Source: Fodinibius sp964490705 | GTDB lineage: Bacteria; Bacteroidota; Rhodothermia; Balneolales; Balneolaceae | Length of the DNA: 64,000 nt | Direction of reading: 5' to 3' | NCBI GenBank assembly: GCA_964490705.1 | Contig: CAZBCG010000003.1 | Location: 124,001-188,000 of the forward strand | Notes under the pieces: generated by a model | Told to the model about the DNA's origin: nothing | What the model saw: the letters and a program-made list of their open reading frames with translations, nothing else | Database searches by the model: none | Shown: in pieces, positions 1 to 9,500 of the stretch | Layout: the number at the start of each line of letters is the position of its first letter | Position numbering within the stretch: the stretch's first letter is position 1 | Made by a program: the position numbers and the translations under genes

Positions 1-359
1 TGCTGGTTTTGAAGCGAATCAGGAACAGAAAATGTTGTTTGGAGCCAAATAACCGAGGGAAGAGTTTGCACATCAACAGTATCATGGTATAAATAAAAAG
101 GATGAGGTTTACCTTTAGCATTACCTGAAAGTATCTGTTCTTTAGAGTATCTTTCGGCATCTACTAATTCCCAATTCAGATCATTAAGATCTGCCTTTTT
201 TATACCGCCATATTGAGATTTGCTTAATTTTTCTAACAAAGATTGTGTCTCTGAGGTATCGGGTGGGCTACTGTTTATATTATCTGCAAAAGTCAGGGCA
301 GGCACGATCAATATTAACAATAGAAAACTTAGATGAATGGCTGTAGCTTTTCGATACAT
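1..359 (-). CDS. Partial sensor-like protein, N-terminal fragment (runs off the left edge)
   Basis: An open frame begins with ATG at 359 and runs leftwards without a stop to the window edge, giving about 119 residues. It opens with a signal-peptide-like segment (basic MYRKATAI, then a hydrophobic stretch ending near TFA), followed by a secreted region. That region has an LNW segment near residue 62 and a WLQTTFSVPDS segment near 108, which resemble LNWKF and WFRLTFTADSS in the neighbouring histidine kinase. It starts 19 bases after the end of that kinase on the same strand, so the two are probably co-transcribed. The likely identity is a second membrane sensor protein of the same type, but any transmembrane and kinase part lies outside the window. 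Fragment status and start are clear; function is inferred only from the resemblance. Confidence 0.65.
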   Translation of the reverse strand, partial: MYRKATAIHLSFLLLILIVPALTFADNINSSPPDTSETQSLLEKLSKSQYGGIKKADLNDLNWELVDAERYSKEQILSGNAKGKPHPFYLYHDTVDVQTLPSVIWLQTTFSVPDSLQNQ

Positions 360-378
360 AATAATCGTTTGATCTAAG

Positions 379-2634
379 TCATTGGGTATCGTTCGGAATT
401 TGTATGCCTATTTTTGTGCCGCTCTGATCACTTTCGAGATGAATCTCTCCACCATGAGCTTTAACTATATCATTAGTGATAGATAAGCCCAAGCCAGTAC
501 CCTCCGTGCCTTCCTTGGTGGTAAAAAACGGCTGCATAATGTCACCCCTAATGTCCTCTGGAATTCCCGGTCCATTATCTTCGATTTCGATTACTATTTC
601 CCCGTTTCCGGACTTGGTGCGAACCGATAATGTTGGCTGATAATTAGCTGACGGCTGATCGCTGGCAGCTGACAGCTTTTCTCTCATCGCATCAAAGGCA
701 TTGTTGCAGAGATTGAGAATAACTCTGCTGAAGTCTTCGGCAATGAGTGGTATTTCGCCAACAGACTCACCCAAGTCTAGCTCAATATCGACATTAATCG
801 GATGTTCGCTGGCCCGCATGCCGTGAAAGGAGAGGTTGACGTATTCTTCAACCAGCGCATTCAGATCGGTGGACTCCATTTCACCATCGCCGCCACGGGA
901 GTGCTGCAGCATGGATCTTACAATGCCATCCGCACGGTTGCCGTGCTCGTTGATTTTCTTGAGGTTCATTTCGACGTCATCAAGGAGATTCAGAACTTCT
1001 GAATTCTGATTGCTGGATTCTGAATTTTTAATCTCTTCTCGTGCTTCTTCAACGAGTTCGACTGATAAATCCGAAAAGTTATTGACAAAGTTTAGCGGGT
1101 TTTTGATCTCATGAGCAATGCCGGCGGTAAGTTGACCCAGGGAAGCCAATTTCTCCTGCTGGACGAGTTGGTCTTGGGTCTCTTGCAACTCATGGAGCGC
1201 TTTTTCCAGATTGTCCCGGGCTTCTGCCACCTCATCTCGCTGCTGCTGTATTTCTTGATTCGCCTGCTCTAGCTCTTGATTTTTCTCATGCAACTCTTTG
1301 GTTCGTTTTTCTACCTGTGACTCCAGATCCCCATACAAATCGAAAAACATAGTGCCAACGTACACAGACATGCAGATTGGTAGTGACAGAATTGATAAAA
1401 TGATTACTACTCGAATCAAGTATGGCAAAAAATTTTCTAACGTAGTGGGACCAAAACCGAATACAGTGACTATCATAATGAAAATAGTAGCAAGGCAAAG
1501 TATGGGCAGGGTCAAAAAGCCCGTGGCAACGATCCAGATATTTTCCCTTTGCAATTGTTTCGCTTCCCAGATAATAAGAGAGCCTGCGACTAACACATAC
1601 AATAGAACCAGGACCGGAATTACATTTGCAAAGTTTTGGGGTCCTGATTCACTAGATTTCATCACCAGAAAGTGACAAACGGCAATGAGCACACCCGCTG
1701 CAGGCAAGTACTTCCAAAAAGAATGTTTTTGGGTTTCCAAAAGACTGCTTAATGCAATGGGAATCATGCAGCAAAACTGAAAAAAGGCGTAACTCATTAA
1801 GTACGCCGAGCCAACTGAGAGCATTCCTTTCACGTCAAGAAATCGATATTGGAATAAAAGGCCAACGACAATAGACAAATGCAGCGTTACCAAAAATACC
1901 CAGAAGTTATCTTCATCATTGGGGAACTTGATGTAGAAAGAAAAGTGTAGCAGTGTAATCATCAGCAGCACGACCAATGAAACCAGGAATGCCAGATCAA
2001 TGTTAAGCTCTGATCTGTATTGCGAAAGGTATTGCTCGGCACGATGAATATGAATCGAAAATCCTATACCGATATCTCCGGTATAGGATAACTTTTGGAG
2101 TTTTTCTTGATTGTGGAAAGAGTATCTGACAGCCAGCACATGTTCTCTTGTCTGATTTAACCCCAAGGTAGGATATAATGTAGGTAAGAAGGTAGGCAGA
2201 TTTTCTTCACTGAGAGATAGCGCAGGAGAGCCATAGGAATCTATTTTCCGGCCATCAATATAAACTTCGGCAGCTCCATAGGAATCAAACTCTAAATGTC
2301 TTGGAATTTCGTAGAAAGAGGAGTCCGCGGTAAAGGTGAGCCGGAACCAGCCATGTCCTTTCCAAAGGGAGTCTTTAACGGCCAGCAATGAATCGGATTG
2401 TGGGGACAGGGTATGCCAGTCGGAATCATTGTAATCGGGATCAGCCCATTCGGGATTGTGGCCGGGATTAAACTTCCAGTTCAGCCCCTCCAGATCAATT
2501 GGTGTTCCTGCACTATCATATTCAGAGATATTAACAATTATTGAAGAATCGTGTTGTGTAACGAAGTTCTGTTGAGCCGGGGCTTGAAAAAAAGTGCATA
2601 ATACTCCTACCAGAAGTAATGCTGAAAACCTCAT
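379..2634 (-). CDS. Membrane sensor histidine kinase with extracytoplasmic jelly-roll-like domain
   Basis: This 751-residue protein autophosphorylates on histidine in response to an unknown extracellular cue. A signal peptide spans about 1-20. Residues 40-200 form a secreted domain resembling the sugar-binding folds seen before 7TM sensor (7TMR-DISM-type) modules. About seven hydrophobic segments follow between 212 and 435, then a long glutamine- and glutamate-rich coiled coil at 440-500. The HisKA phosphoacceptor is H508 in GIAHEIKNP. The HATPase domain shows an N box (NLCNNAFDAM, 640-650), G1 (DNGPG, 686-690) and G2 (GTGLGL, 712-717). No receiver domain is fused and no response regulator lies nearby, so its partner must be elsewhere or beyond the left edge. 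It leads directly into the partial sensor-like gene. The kinase call is firm; the ligand is unknown. Confidence 0.93.
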   Translation of the reverse strand: MRFSALLLVGVLCTFFQAPAQQNFVTQHDSSIIVNISEYDSAGTPIDLEGLNWKFNPGHNPEWADPDYNDSDWHTLSPQSDSLLAVKDSLWKGHGWFRLTFTADSSFYEIPRHLEFDSYGAAEVYIDGRKIDSYGSPALSLSEENLPTFLPTLYPTLGLNQTREHVLAVRYSFHNQEKLQKLSYTGDIGIGFSIHIHRAEQYLSQYRSELNIDLAFLVSLVVLLMITLLHFSFYIKFPNDEDNFWVFLVTLHLSIVVGLLFQYRFLDVKGMLSVGSAYLMSYAFFQFCCMIPIALSSLLETQKHSFWKYLPAAGVLIAVCHFLVMKSSESGPQNFANVIPVLVLLYVLVAGSLIIWEAKQLQRENIWIVATGFLTLPILCLATIFIMIVTVFGFGPTTLENFLPYLIRVVIILSILSLPICMSVYVGTMFFDLYGDLESQVEKRTKELHEKNQELEQANQEIQQQRDEVAEARDNLEKALHELQETQDQLVQQEKLASLGQLTAGIAHEIKNPLNFVNNFSDLSVELVEEAREEIKNSESSNQNSEVLNLLDDVEMNLKKINEHGNRADGIVRSMLQHSRGGDGEMESTDLNALVEEYVNLSFHGMRASEHPINVDIELDLGESVGEIPLIAEDFSRVILNLCNNAFDAMREKLSAASDQPSANYQPTLSVRTKSGNGEIVIEIEDNGPGIPEDIRGDIMQPFFTTKEGTEGTGLGLSITNDIVKAHGGEIHLESDQSGTKIGIQIPNDTQ

Positions 2635-2935
2635 ATCATCCCATTGATTTATTAGCGTCTTTTTTGATCACCTATCTTCTATGTCTGATTTGCAGCCACT
2701 CCAACAGATTTCTGTTGTTAATACTTCTACGTCTCTGATGAAAGGAGATTCAGCGACCGGTTACTTGATTATGTGCATAATTCGTTTTGTTTGATCCCAT
2801 AAGATCTCCTCGATATTCTTCATCTATGCAATTATTTGTAATAATTCAACAAACATCAATTCTTACAGTAGCTTTAACAGTTTAGCGGTGGGTATCATAG
2901 CCACAAAGCAAGTGTTGTAATACAGTATAGATATG
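2635..2935. other. Intergenic region upstream of the histidine kinase
   Basis: About 300 bases without a plausible gene on either strand. It must hold the promoter of the leftward kinase gene and the end of the leftward gene pair at 2936-4430. I see no convincing terminator hairpin, RNA gene or repeat in it. Confidence 0.5.
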
Positions 2936-3784
2936 CTATTTAGTAATTGTTTCCCATCCAATCTCTAATGGGCGATTAAGTTGGGTCATTATACTCTTCT
3001 CCGTTTCCGGTTCCTCTTTCAATGTTACAAGATTCGTGATCGTGGATGATCGTACCTCAACGCTCACAGATACTTCTCCAAGCCCTCCTTTCTCAACTGC
3101 GTAATCCGGCTTCCCTCTTGCAATGATTTTCAATACAGTATCAGAACTTGTTTCCTGGATGCTGTAACTTTTGGAAGTTGTATCAATATAGCTAGGCAAT
3201 TCCTGTAGCTGCAGTCCCTCAAATGACCCGTCCCCACCCTCTAACCGCTCGGGAAGCACCATATACTCAAAACTGTCGGTGGCCAGCAATATAAGGTCTT
3301 GACGTAATTCGTCAATCTTCTCACTTTTACTGGCGCTGGTTCTGTTGTTCGCATGTATAGTCGGATTAACAATAGCTATCAACGTAAAGGGGAGAAGGCC
3401 CATCAGGGTTATAACAATACTGGCTTTGAATCCCCAAAGACCAGTGCGTTGGTTATTTTTTTCCTCGCTTGAGTTCGATTCATAACCGTTGAGAATTAGC
3501 AGGCCGGGGCCAACAATAAAAAAAAGAATAATGCTGGTAAGGGCGAGCAAACGTTGTTTGAGAAAAACGGTATCGCCGGTTGCCTCTCCCGAAAAATTGT
3601 CAAGTGCTATACTAAAAGATATTTTGCTGGCCCTGGCCCAAGGGGCCAAGTAATAAAGATAATCAAAGTATGAAAGATTATTGATGTTAGATAGATTGAA
3701 TCCAACCAAGATCGATAGAGAAATCGAACAAACAATCATAAGAATCCATTGAACCCAAGATATCTGCCTAATTTTCTCTAACAT
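2936..3784 (-). CDS. Membrane protein of unknown function, second gene of a pair
   Basis: I do not recognise this 282-residue protein. I start it at the ATG at 3784 (MLEKIRQISW), which overlaps the end of the upstream gene by 17 bases; a longer frame exists but would lie deep inside that gene. Hydrophobic segments occur near residues 8-27, 80-100 and 117-140, separated by a roughly 50-residue loop. The C-terminal half, about residues 145-282, is hydrophilic, beta-rich in appearance and probably outside the membrane. The overlap with the preceding gene suggests translational coupling and a joint role. No catalytic motif is visible. It could be a subunit of a small membrane complex or a sensor, but the sequence does not decide. 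Confidence 0.7.
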   Translation of the reverse strand: MLEKIRQISWVQWILMIVCSISLSILVGFNLSNINNLSYFDYLYYLAPWARASKISFSIALDNFSGEATGDTVFLKQRLLALTSIILFFIVGPGLLILNGYESNSSEEKNNQRTGLWGFKASIVITLMGLLPFTLIAIVNPTIHANNRTSASKSEKIDELRQDLILLATDSFEYMVLPERLEGGDGSFEGLQLQELPSYIDTTSKSYSIQETSSDTVLKIIARGKPDYAVEKGGLGEVSVSVEVRSSTITNLVTLKEEPETEKSIMTQLNRPLEIGWETITK

Positions 3785-4430
3785 AATCAATGCCCTCTTT
3801 TGTGAGTGTGACCCGGTATTGAATGAGCCCCTCTTGGCCGTTATAATTTTCAAATGTTGAATCCTCTCCCTCGGCAAGTAGTGACTGGCCTACAAGCACT
3901 AACCTGTCACTATTCCCAGTCTCTTTATAATATATAAACGGAGATTCATTGATATTATCTTTTTGAGCATCAGGCACAAATCTCAATAAGTCAGAGTCTT
4001 TTTGGATGTTATCCCCGTACCGCGCTTTGAAGATCTCTTCAAGCGTTGAATCCTGATTGGTGGTTCTCGTATGATACGCTTGCAAGGTTTTCAAAAAAGG
4101 TTGTTGAGCATGAGAGGAGATTATTCCCTTGTCAAGGGTTGCCCTGATGTCTTTTAGTGTGCGGTGTTGAAAGGTAGATCCTCTGTACTGGTAAATGCCA
4201 TTAAAAATGATCAGAAATACCAACAAAATGATAACCCCAGCACCAACCATTTTATCGTTCGTGGATTTTCCCTTTCTAAAAATATAGACGAGGAGACCAA
4301 GATAGAAGACCCCGACGGCAACCATGGCGCTGACGACAGAAGTCCATATTTCTCCCGTTCGATCAGGAATAAAAAAGGCAATAGCAACAATTACTACTGC
4401 TCCTACTATCCACCAAATCTTGTTATTCAT
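3768..4430 (-). CDS. Small membrane protein of unknown function, first gene of a pair
   Basis: This 220-residue protein is unrecognised. The start is set at the ATG at 4430 because an AGGGGG Shine-Dalgarno-like sequence sits just upstream; an upstream extension would add a doubtful 25-residue leader. Three hydrophobic segments are evident, near residues 5-21, 30-50 and 64-82, followed by a soluble C-terminal domain of about 135 residues. That domain is rich in charged residues, with TLKDIRATLDK near its beginning. The stop codon lies inside the next gene, so the two proteins are probably made together. No enzyme motif, metal-binding pattern or known receptor signature can be seen. Confidence 0.72.
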   Translation of the reverse strand: MNNKIWWIVGAVVIVAIAFFIPDRTGEIWTSVVSAMVAVGVFYLGLLVYIFRKGKSTNDKMVGAGVIILLVFLIIFNGIYQYRGSTFQHRTLKDIRATLDKGIISSHAQQPFLKTLQAYHTRTTNQDSTLEEIFKARYGDNIQKDSDLLRFVPDAQKDNINESPFIYYKETGNSDRLVLVGQSLLAEGEDSTFENYNGQEGLIQYRVTLTKEGIDYVREN

Positions 4431-4712
4431 AGCACCCCCTCTCAAGGAATTCATTTTTTTTAAATCATTTCGATTAATAATGATAATTTCAAGTAGAAGG
4501 AACAAATAACTGTGGGGCTATGAGGTCGTTTCATCGAAAACAAAAGAATATTACATGGCTACCCAAGCACATATATAGCTCAGAAAAACTGGGTAAAGTT
4601 TCTGGATCAGGAGATGGATGTGTCGGTGCGGTATTATGAAGGAAACGGTTTCTGTTTCGGAAATATGATTGGAGAAGAAATCCCCAGTGATGGTTTTACT
4701 GGAGATGACGGG

Positions 4713-7700
4713 CTATGAAGAGGATTGGCTGGTTTTAGCCTCAGTGAATTGTAACCACGACAGGAAGTCTTCCAGTATCATGTATAGACAAGGAACAATA
4801 ATCAGGATGATGGAGGTGGCGAAGACAATTCCAAAGCCGAGCGATATCGCCATGGGAATCAAATGATAAGCCTGTCGTGAGGTCTCAAGAATGATAGGTG
4901 TAAGTCCGCCAAAAGTTGTTAGCGTTGTTAGAGTAATGGGACGAAAGCGTCGCAGTCCGGCCTCGTGGATGGCATCAAATGCGGATAGTGTATCCCGCTT
5001 TTTGTTGGCAAGATCAATCATAATAAGGGAGTCGTTAAGTACTACGCCCGATAAAGCAATAACCCCCATCATGCTTACTAGTGACAGATCATAACCCAAT
5101 AAAATGTGCCCGATTACGGCACCTACAATACCGAAAGGGATCGCACCCATCACAATAAGCGGTTGTGCATAACTGCGGAATGCCACTGCAAGAAGTGCAT
5201 ATATGATGACCATGGCCAGCGCAAATCCACTCCATAGGGCCTGTGTAGATTCCCGCATCTCGGCCTGGCTGCCTTCAAAGCTCCAGGTGATGCCGGGAAA
5301 GTCATTGCGGAGTTCTGGGAGTACTTCGCTTTCGATTGATTCAAGAACGCGCCCCACAGCATTGGGCGGTTCAGCATCCATGCTGACATTAACAACTCGG
5401 CGTCCATCTCGTCGGTTGATGGTTGTAAACGCTTCGTTGCGCTCAACACGGGCAACATCGAGCAGGGGCACTTGCATGCCGGAGGGGGTTTGGATGACAA
5501 AGTCCTCAAGATTATAGAGATCTTTTCGCTGTTCGTGGGGAAGCTTCACGCGGACTTCGATTTCGTTGGTGCCACGGAGTTGTCGCATGGCAAGCGCACC
5601 GTAAAACGCATTGCGAAGTTGCTCCCCAACCATCGAGGGGGTTAGACCGAGTTTTCGTCCTTCGGGAAGCAGTTTAAAATCGAATTGTGTTTTACCTCGG
5701 TTGTAATTGTCATTGACATCACGGGTAGCATTGAAGGCTTCTACGCGTTGTAGAAAAGCCTGGCTCGCTTCTTCGAGTACGTTAATATTGGAATGACCTA
5801 TATCAACGCTGATATCCGGCAGATATCCGGCAGGACCACGTTCCGCCTCAAAAGTAATTTGATCGACACCTTCAATATCACCAATCTGATTTCGCCATAA
5901 TTCAATCACATCCTGGGCTGTCATGTCGCGCTCGCTGGGCGGTTTCATCACGATTTCCACATCAATAAAACTTTGCCCGCGTACGTTGGTTTTAATGCCC
6001 TCGGCTACGCGATCGAGATTGTGCTCATCAAACATCTTTTGGGTAGCATCTGAAATTTCATTTGCTACTTTTGCTGCCTGATCGGTTGTAGTTCCTACGG
6101 GCAGCGATACGCCGGATTCGATCTCATCAGCCGAAACTTCAGGCATCATCACCATCCCCATGTGATCGCTGTAGCCGTATCCTCCGACGACAACCAACAA
6201 CGCAATAGCTGTGCTGAGCGTGATGTACCGATATTTGAGGCACAGATCGAGGAAAGAGCGATAGTAGGTATCAATGAAGTGATTAAAGCGATTCGCAAAG
6301 GTTTGCTGCCAGCTATGCAGATATTTTCCAGCTTTGAACCTGCTCTCTTCTTTGGAGCTGTGTGCAAGGTGAGCCGGCAAAATGAATAGGGCTTCGAGCA
6401 GCGAAACAGCCAGCACAATGATCACCACAGCGGGCAGCGGCCACCAGTATTTGCCGGTGGTACCCGGAATAAAAAGCAGGGGCACAAAGGCGATGATATT
6501 GGTCAGGATTGCAAAAGTGACCGGCTTGCTCATATCTTTGGCACCTGCAATGGCCGCCTCAACAAAATTCATTCCCCGCTGACGATATTCATAGATATTC
6601 TCCCCCACCACAATGGCATCATCTACCACAATACCCAGCACAACAAGAAATCCGAACATCGAAATCATGTTGATGCTGAGTCCCCAAATAGGGAGGAAGA
6701 GCAGTCCGCCGATAAACGAGATGGTCATCCCCATCATTACCCAGAAGGCCAGGCGATATTCGAGGAATAGTGCCAAAATGAACAGCACAATCAGGATGGC
6801 GATGATGCCATTTTCGGTAAGCAGAGAAAGACGTTCTTCGTAATCTTGTGCGCTGCTGCTGTCGATACGATATTGGACGCCCGGCGGAAAAGATGGTTTG
6901 GCATTATCCAGGATCTGTTTGACGGTGGAGGCAATCTCAAGCGGAGACTGTTCGCCAACGCGGTAAATCTGGAGATCAACCGTATGCTGCTGGTTAAAGG
7001 TGCCATGGAAGCCTGTTTCTTCAAAGCCGTCGGTGATGGTAGCGATATCGGAAAGCATTATCGAGCCGCCCATTTCGGAGGAAAGTATTTCAATATTTCC
7101 ATATTCCTCGGCCCACTGCTTGCGCTCCTGCATCCGCAGTAAAATTTCGCCGGCATTGGTTTCTACGGCTCCGGCCGGAATATCTCGACTGGATTGGGCT
7201 ATAATATCGGCTACTTCTCCGAGTGTAAGTCCATATTCTCGCAGGTTATTACGGGGAATTTCTACATGGGTAACATAGTCCGGCACATTGCCAATTTCGA
7301 CTTGTGTTATTTCTTCGCTGTTCAGCAGGCGATCGCGCATATTTTCGGCCAGCTTGCGGAGCGTCCAGACATCGGCATCACCATAGAGACCAATAGACAT
7401 CACCTCTTGCTGGTTTGATTGCAGGCGCACTTCGGGCTCTTCAATATCGTCGGGAAAGGTATTGATGCGATTAACCGCTTGGTCGATATCTTGGAACGTT
7501 TTCATCCGATCGGTACCCGCCACCAGTTCAATATTGACGTTTCCCGCCCCTTCATCAGCCGTGGAGGTTACTTCTTTGATCCCTTCAACGCCCCGGATGG
7601 CTTCTTCGACCGGTTGCAAAATGCCCTGCTCAACCTCGGCTGGAGAGGCTCCGGGATAGGTAACGCTGACTTCTACGACATCGAGCTGGTACTGGGGAAA

Positions 7701-7847
7701 TACCTCTTTCTGGATGTTGAACATCGTCCAAATGCCGCCCCCGATCAGGATAATCATCAAGAGGTTGGCAGCAATGGGATTCCGGGCCATATAGGCAATT
7801 AGTCCCGTATCGAAGTTAAAATCGGTATTGGAGCTGGAATCACTCAT
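4713..7847 (-). CDS. RND family efflux transporter permease (AcrB/HAE-like)
   Basis: This 1044-residue protein is the inner membrane pump of a tripartite efflux system driven by the proton gradient. It has the usual RND layout: TM1 near residues 20-40, a first large periplasmic region to about 330, a central bundle of transmembrane helices, a second periplasmic region, and a final helix bundle. The proton-relay aspartate pair is present in TM4 (GIVVDDAIVVGE). At the place where AcrB has its TM10 lysine, this protein has VVLNDSLIMID, so the lysine is replaced, as in some RND subfamilies. It lies 35 bases after the membrane fusion protein gene, forming an operon. No TolC-like outer membrane gene is adjacent. 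Substrate cannot be read from the sequence. Confidence 0.93.
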   Translation of the reverse strand: MSDSSSNTDFNFDTGLIAYMARNPIAANLLMIILIGGGIWTMFNIQKEVFPQYQLDVVEVSVTYPGASPAEVEQGILQPVEEAIRGVEGIKEVTSTADEGAGNVNIELVAGTDRMKTFQDIDQAVNRINTFPDDIEEPEVRLQSNQQEVMSIGLYGDADVWTLRKLAENMRDRLLNSEEITQVEIGNVPDYVTHVEIPRNNLREYGLTLGEVADIIAQSSRDIPAGAVETNAGEILLRMQERKQWAEEYGNIEILSSEMGGSIMLSDIATITDGFEETGFHGTFNQQHTVDLQIYRVGEQSPLEIASTVKQILDNAKPSFPPGVQYRIDSSSAQDYEERLSLLTENGIIAILIVLFILALFLEYRLAFWVMMGMTISFIGGLLFLPIWGLSINMISMFGFLVVLGIVVDDAIVVGENIYEYRQRGMNFVEAAIAGAKDMSKPVTFAILTNIIAFVPLLFIPGTTGKYWWPLPAVVIIVLAVSLLEALFILPAHLAHSSKEESRFKAGKYLHSWQQTFANRFNHFIDTYYRSFLDLCLKYRYITLSTAIALLVVVGGYGYSDHMGMVMMPEVSADEIESGVSLPVGTTTDQAAKVANEISDATQKMFDEHNLDRVAEGIKTNVRGQSFIDVEIVMKPPSERDMTAQDVIELWRNQIGDIEGVDQITFEAERGPAGYLPDISVDIGHSNINVLEEASQAFLQRVEAFNATRDVNDNYNRGKTQFDFKLLPEGRKLGLTPSMVGEQLRNAFYGALAMRQLRGTNEIEVRVKLPHEQRKDLYNLEDFVIQTPSGMQVPLLDVARVERNEAFTTINRRDGRRVVNVSMDAEPPNAVGRVLESIESEVLPELRNDFPGITWSFEGSQAEMRESTQALWSGFALAMVIIYALLAVAFRSYAQPLIVMGAIPFGIVGAVIGHILLGYDLSLVSMMGVIALSGVVLNDSLIMIDLANKKRDTLSAFDAIHEAGLRRFRPITLTTLTTFGGLTPIILETSRQAYHLIPMAISLGFGIVFATSIILIIVPCLYMILEDFLSWLQFTEAKTSQSSS

Positions 7848-7882
7848 CTTATAACATATTGGATGTTAATGCGATCGACTAT

Positions 7883-9088
7883 TCATTCCGAAGTGCCGGT
7901 GGATGAATTCTGAGTAGAAGTGTTGGCCTCCTCGAGTCGGAGTGGGGCACCCTGTGTCGGCGAACTCAAATTGGTAGTTACAATCTGATCTTGCTGAGTA
8001 AGTCCGTCAGAGATATAGGCATAGGTTGCATCCTGTAGAACAATATCGACATTGCGGATATCCAGTTTGCCATTTTCCATAACCCAAACTGTTTCGTTGC
8101 CGCGCAGGTAATCCCGGTTGAGTCGAATGACATCTGATAACTGGTTGCCTTTGATGCTTGCTTCTACAAAAGAGCCGATCATTAGTCGGGGTTTGTCGGC
8201 TGAATCATCGTGGTAAGCATGGGGATCAGGAACGGAAACAAGCACACGCGCCATCCGGGTTTGTCCCTCGAGTGATCCTAGTAGTTTATGGATATAGCCC
8301 GTGCGGTATTCATCTTCGTTCCAGGCTGTTCTGTTTCGCACGATAACTTCCGATCCCTGAGTGCCATCATCGGGGATAGAAAGCCAGCGAAGTTTAGAAA
8401 CCGGCACTGTTGCTTCTACCCAGTATTCGTCAAGTCCTACGAGTCGTCCAAGGTTATTGCCAGCTGCAACCTGAGATCCAACATTAACGTTGCGGTTGAG
8501 GATATGAGCGTTAAAGGGAGCTTTGATTGTTGTTCTTTTTACATTGAGCTTGGCCTGCTCTACAGAAGCACGGGCCGATTGCACCTGTGCTTTTGCCGCT
8601 TTGAGCTGAGGCTGCCGAAGTATGCGTGCTTTGTTTTCCTCAGACAGAGATATCGAATCATCGTACATCAGGTATTCGTTGCGGGCAGCTTGCTGTCGTC
8701 CCATTTCCAGATCCAGGTCAGAGGCGGCCTGTTGCAGTTCACTTTTACGCTGTTGCAGCGTATTTTCATAGTCTTCCGGGTCGATTTGTAAAAGGGTATC
8801 GCCTTTTTCTACATATCCGCCCGGGGTAAATTTCTGTGATATTTCCAAAATTTCACCGCTTACACGCGCGCTCAAGATGATATCCTGCACCGGTTCAACC
8901 GTGCCCATTGCCTTGATTACAGGTTGATACGTGCCGCGTTGTACCTCTTTGACATCTACAAGCATGGCCGTTTCCTGCGTTGCGCCGCCGCGCGTGGCTG
9001 TGGGTTCAGTTGAAAAAATGAGGGTTGTTACTGCTCCTCCCAGAATCAGGATAAGAAAACAGCCAAGGATCGTTTTTTTCCAGTTCAT
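7883..9088 (-). CDS. RND efflux periplasmic adaptor (membrane fusion protein)
   Basis: This 401-residue adaptor links an RND pump to an outer membrane channel. An N-terminal transmembrane anchor or signal segment spans about 5-27. The first half of the split lipoyl/barrel-sandwich domain follows (TVEPVQDIILSARVSGEI). A coiled-coil hairpin rich in Q, A, K and E spans about 110-185. The second lipoyl half carries TTIKAPFNAHI, followed by beta-barrel and membrane-proximal domains. The C-terminus is Ser/Thr rich. It precedes the RND permease on the same strand and is the expected partner. The upstream 412 bases hold no gene and should contain the operon promoter. Confidence 0.92.
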   Translation of the reverse strand: MNWKKTILGCFLILILGGAVTTLIFSTEPTATRGGATQETAMLVDVKEVQRGTYQPVIKAMGTVEPVQDIILSARVSGEILEISQKFTPGGYVEKGDTLLQIDPEDYENTLQQRKSELQQAASDLDLEMGRQQAARNEYLMYDDSISLSEENKARILRQPQLKAAKAQVQSARASVEQAKLNVKRTTIKAPFNAHILNRNVNVGSQVAAGNNLGRLVGLDEYWVEATVPVSKLRWLSIPDDGTQGSEVIVRNRTAWNEDEYRTGYIHKLLGSLEGQTRMARVLVSVPDPHAYHDDSADKPRLMIGSFVEASIKGNQLSDVIRLNRDYLRGNETVWVMENGKLDIRNVDIVLQDATYAYISDGLTQQDQIVTTNLSSPTQGAPLRLEEANTSTQNSSTGTSE

Positions 9089-9500
9089 GTGTCGTAAATT
9101 TTTTGAACCTAAGTGCTACCATTCAGATTCTGATTATGAATCGAATGAGGGCTAACGAATTAATCAATATGCAAAATGAACCAACAATCTTTTCAAACCT
9201 ATATACCTAATCTAATGCAAAGTTGAAGTTGTGGCTGAATTATTGCTGGCACTGATAAATAACCAACTCTCAAGTGACTTTAAACCAAATTTACAGTCAA
9301 TTACAATTGGGTAACGCAGGGTATTTCAATAACGTTTATTCAGGAGAGGATTTTGAGACATTTTCAATGAGATTCTTATGACCGGATGAAATATTTAACA
9401 GTATAACTGAGCTACCCGGGATTTGAATACAGTTGCACTTAAACCGAAAGGAGAAAAGAAGTCGTACCTACCGCTCGAAAGTGAGTGTCTTTTGGGATTC
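9089..9500. other. Intergenic region between efflux operon and phosphatase gene
   Basis: No supported gene lies in these 412 bases. They contain the start region of the leftward efflux operon and the 3' side of the leftward GAF/SpoIIE gene. A TTGACT followed by AT-rich DNA, read on the minus strand near 9300, could be part of a promoter, but its -10 partner is poor. No RNA gene or repeat is apparent. Confidence 0.4.

Noticed and set aside
4713..7847. Frames on the opposite strand inside the RND gene, some over 90 codons
   Set aside because: They mirror a well-supported RND protein with clear motifs; none has a family match or own start signal.
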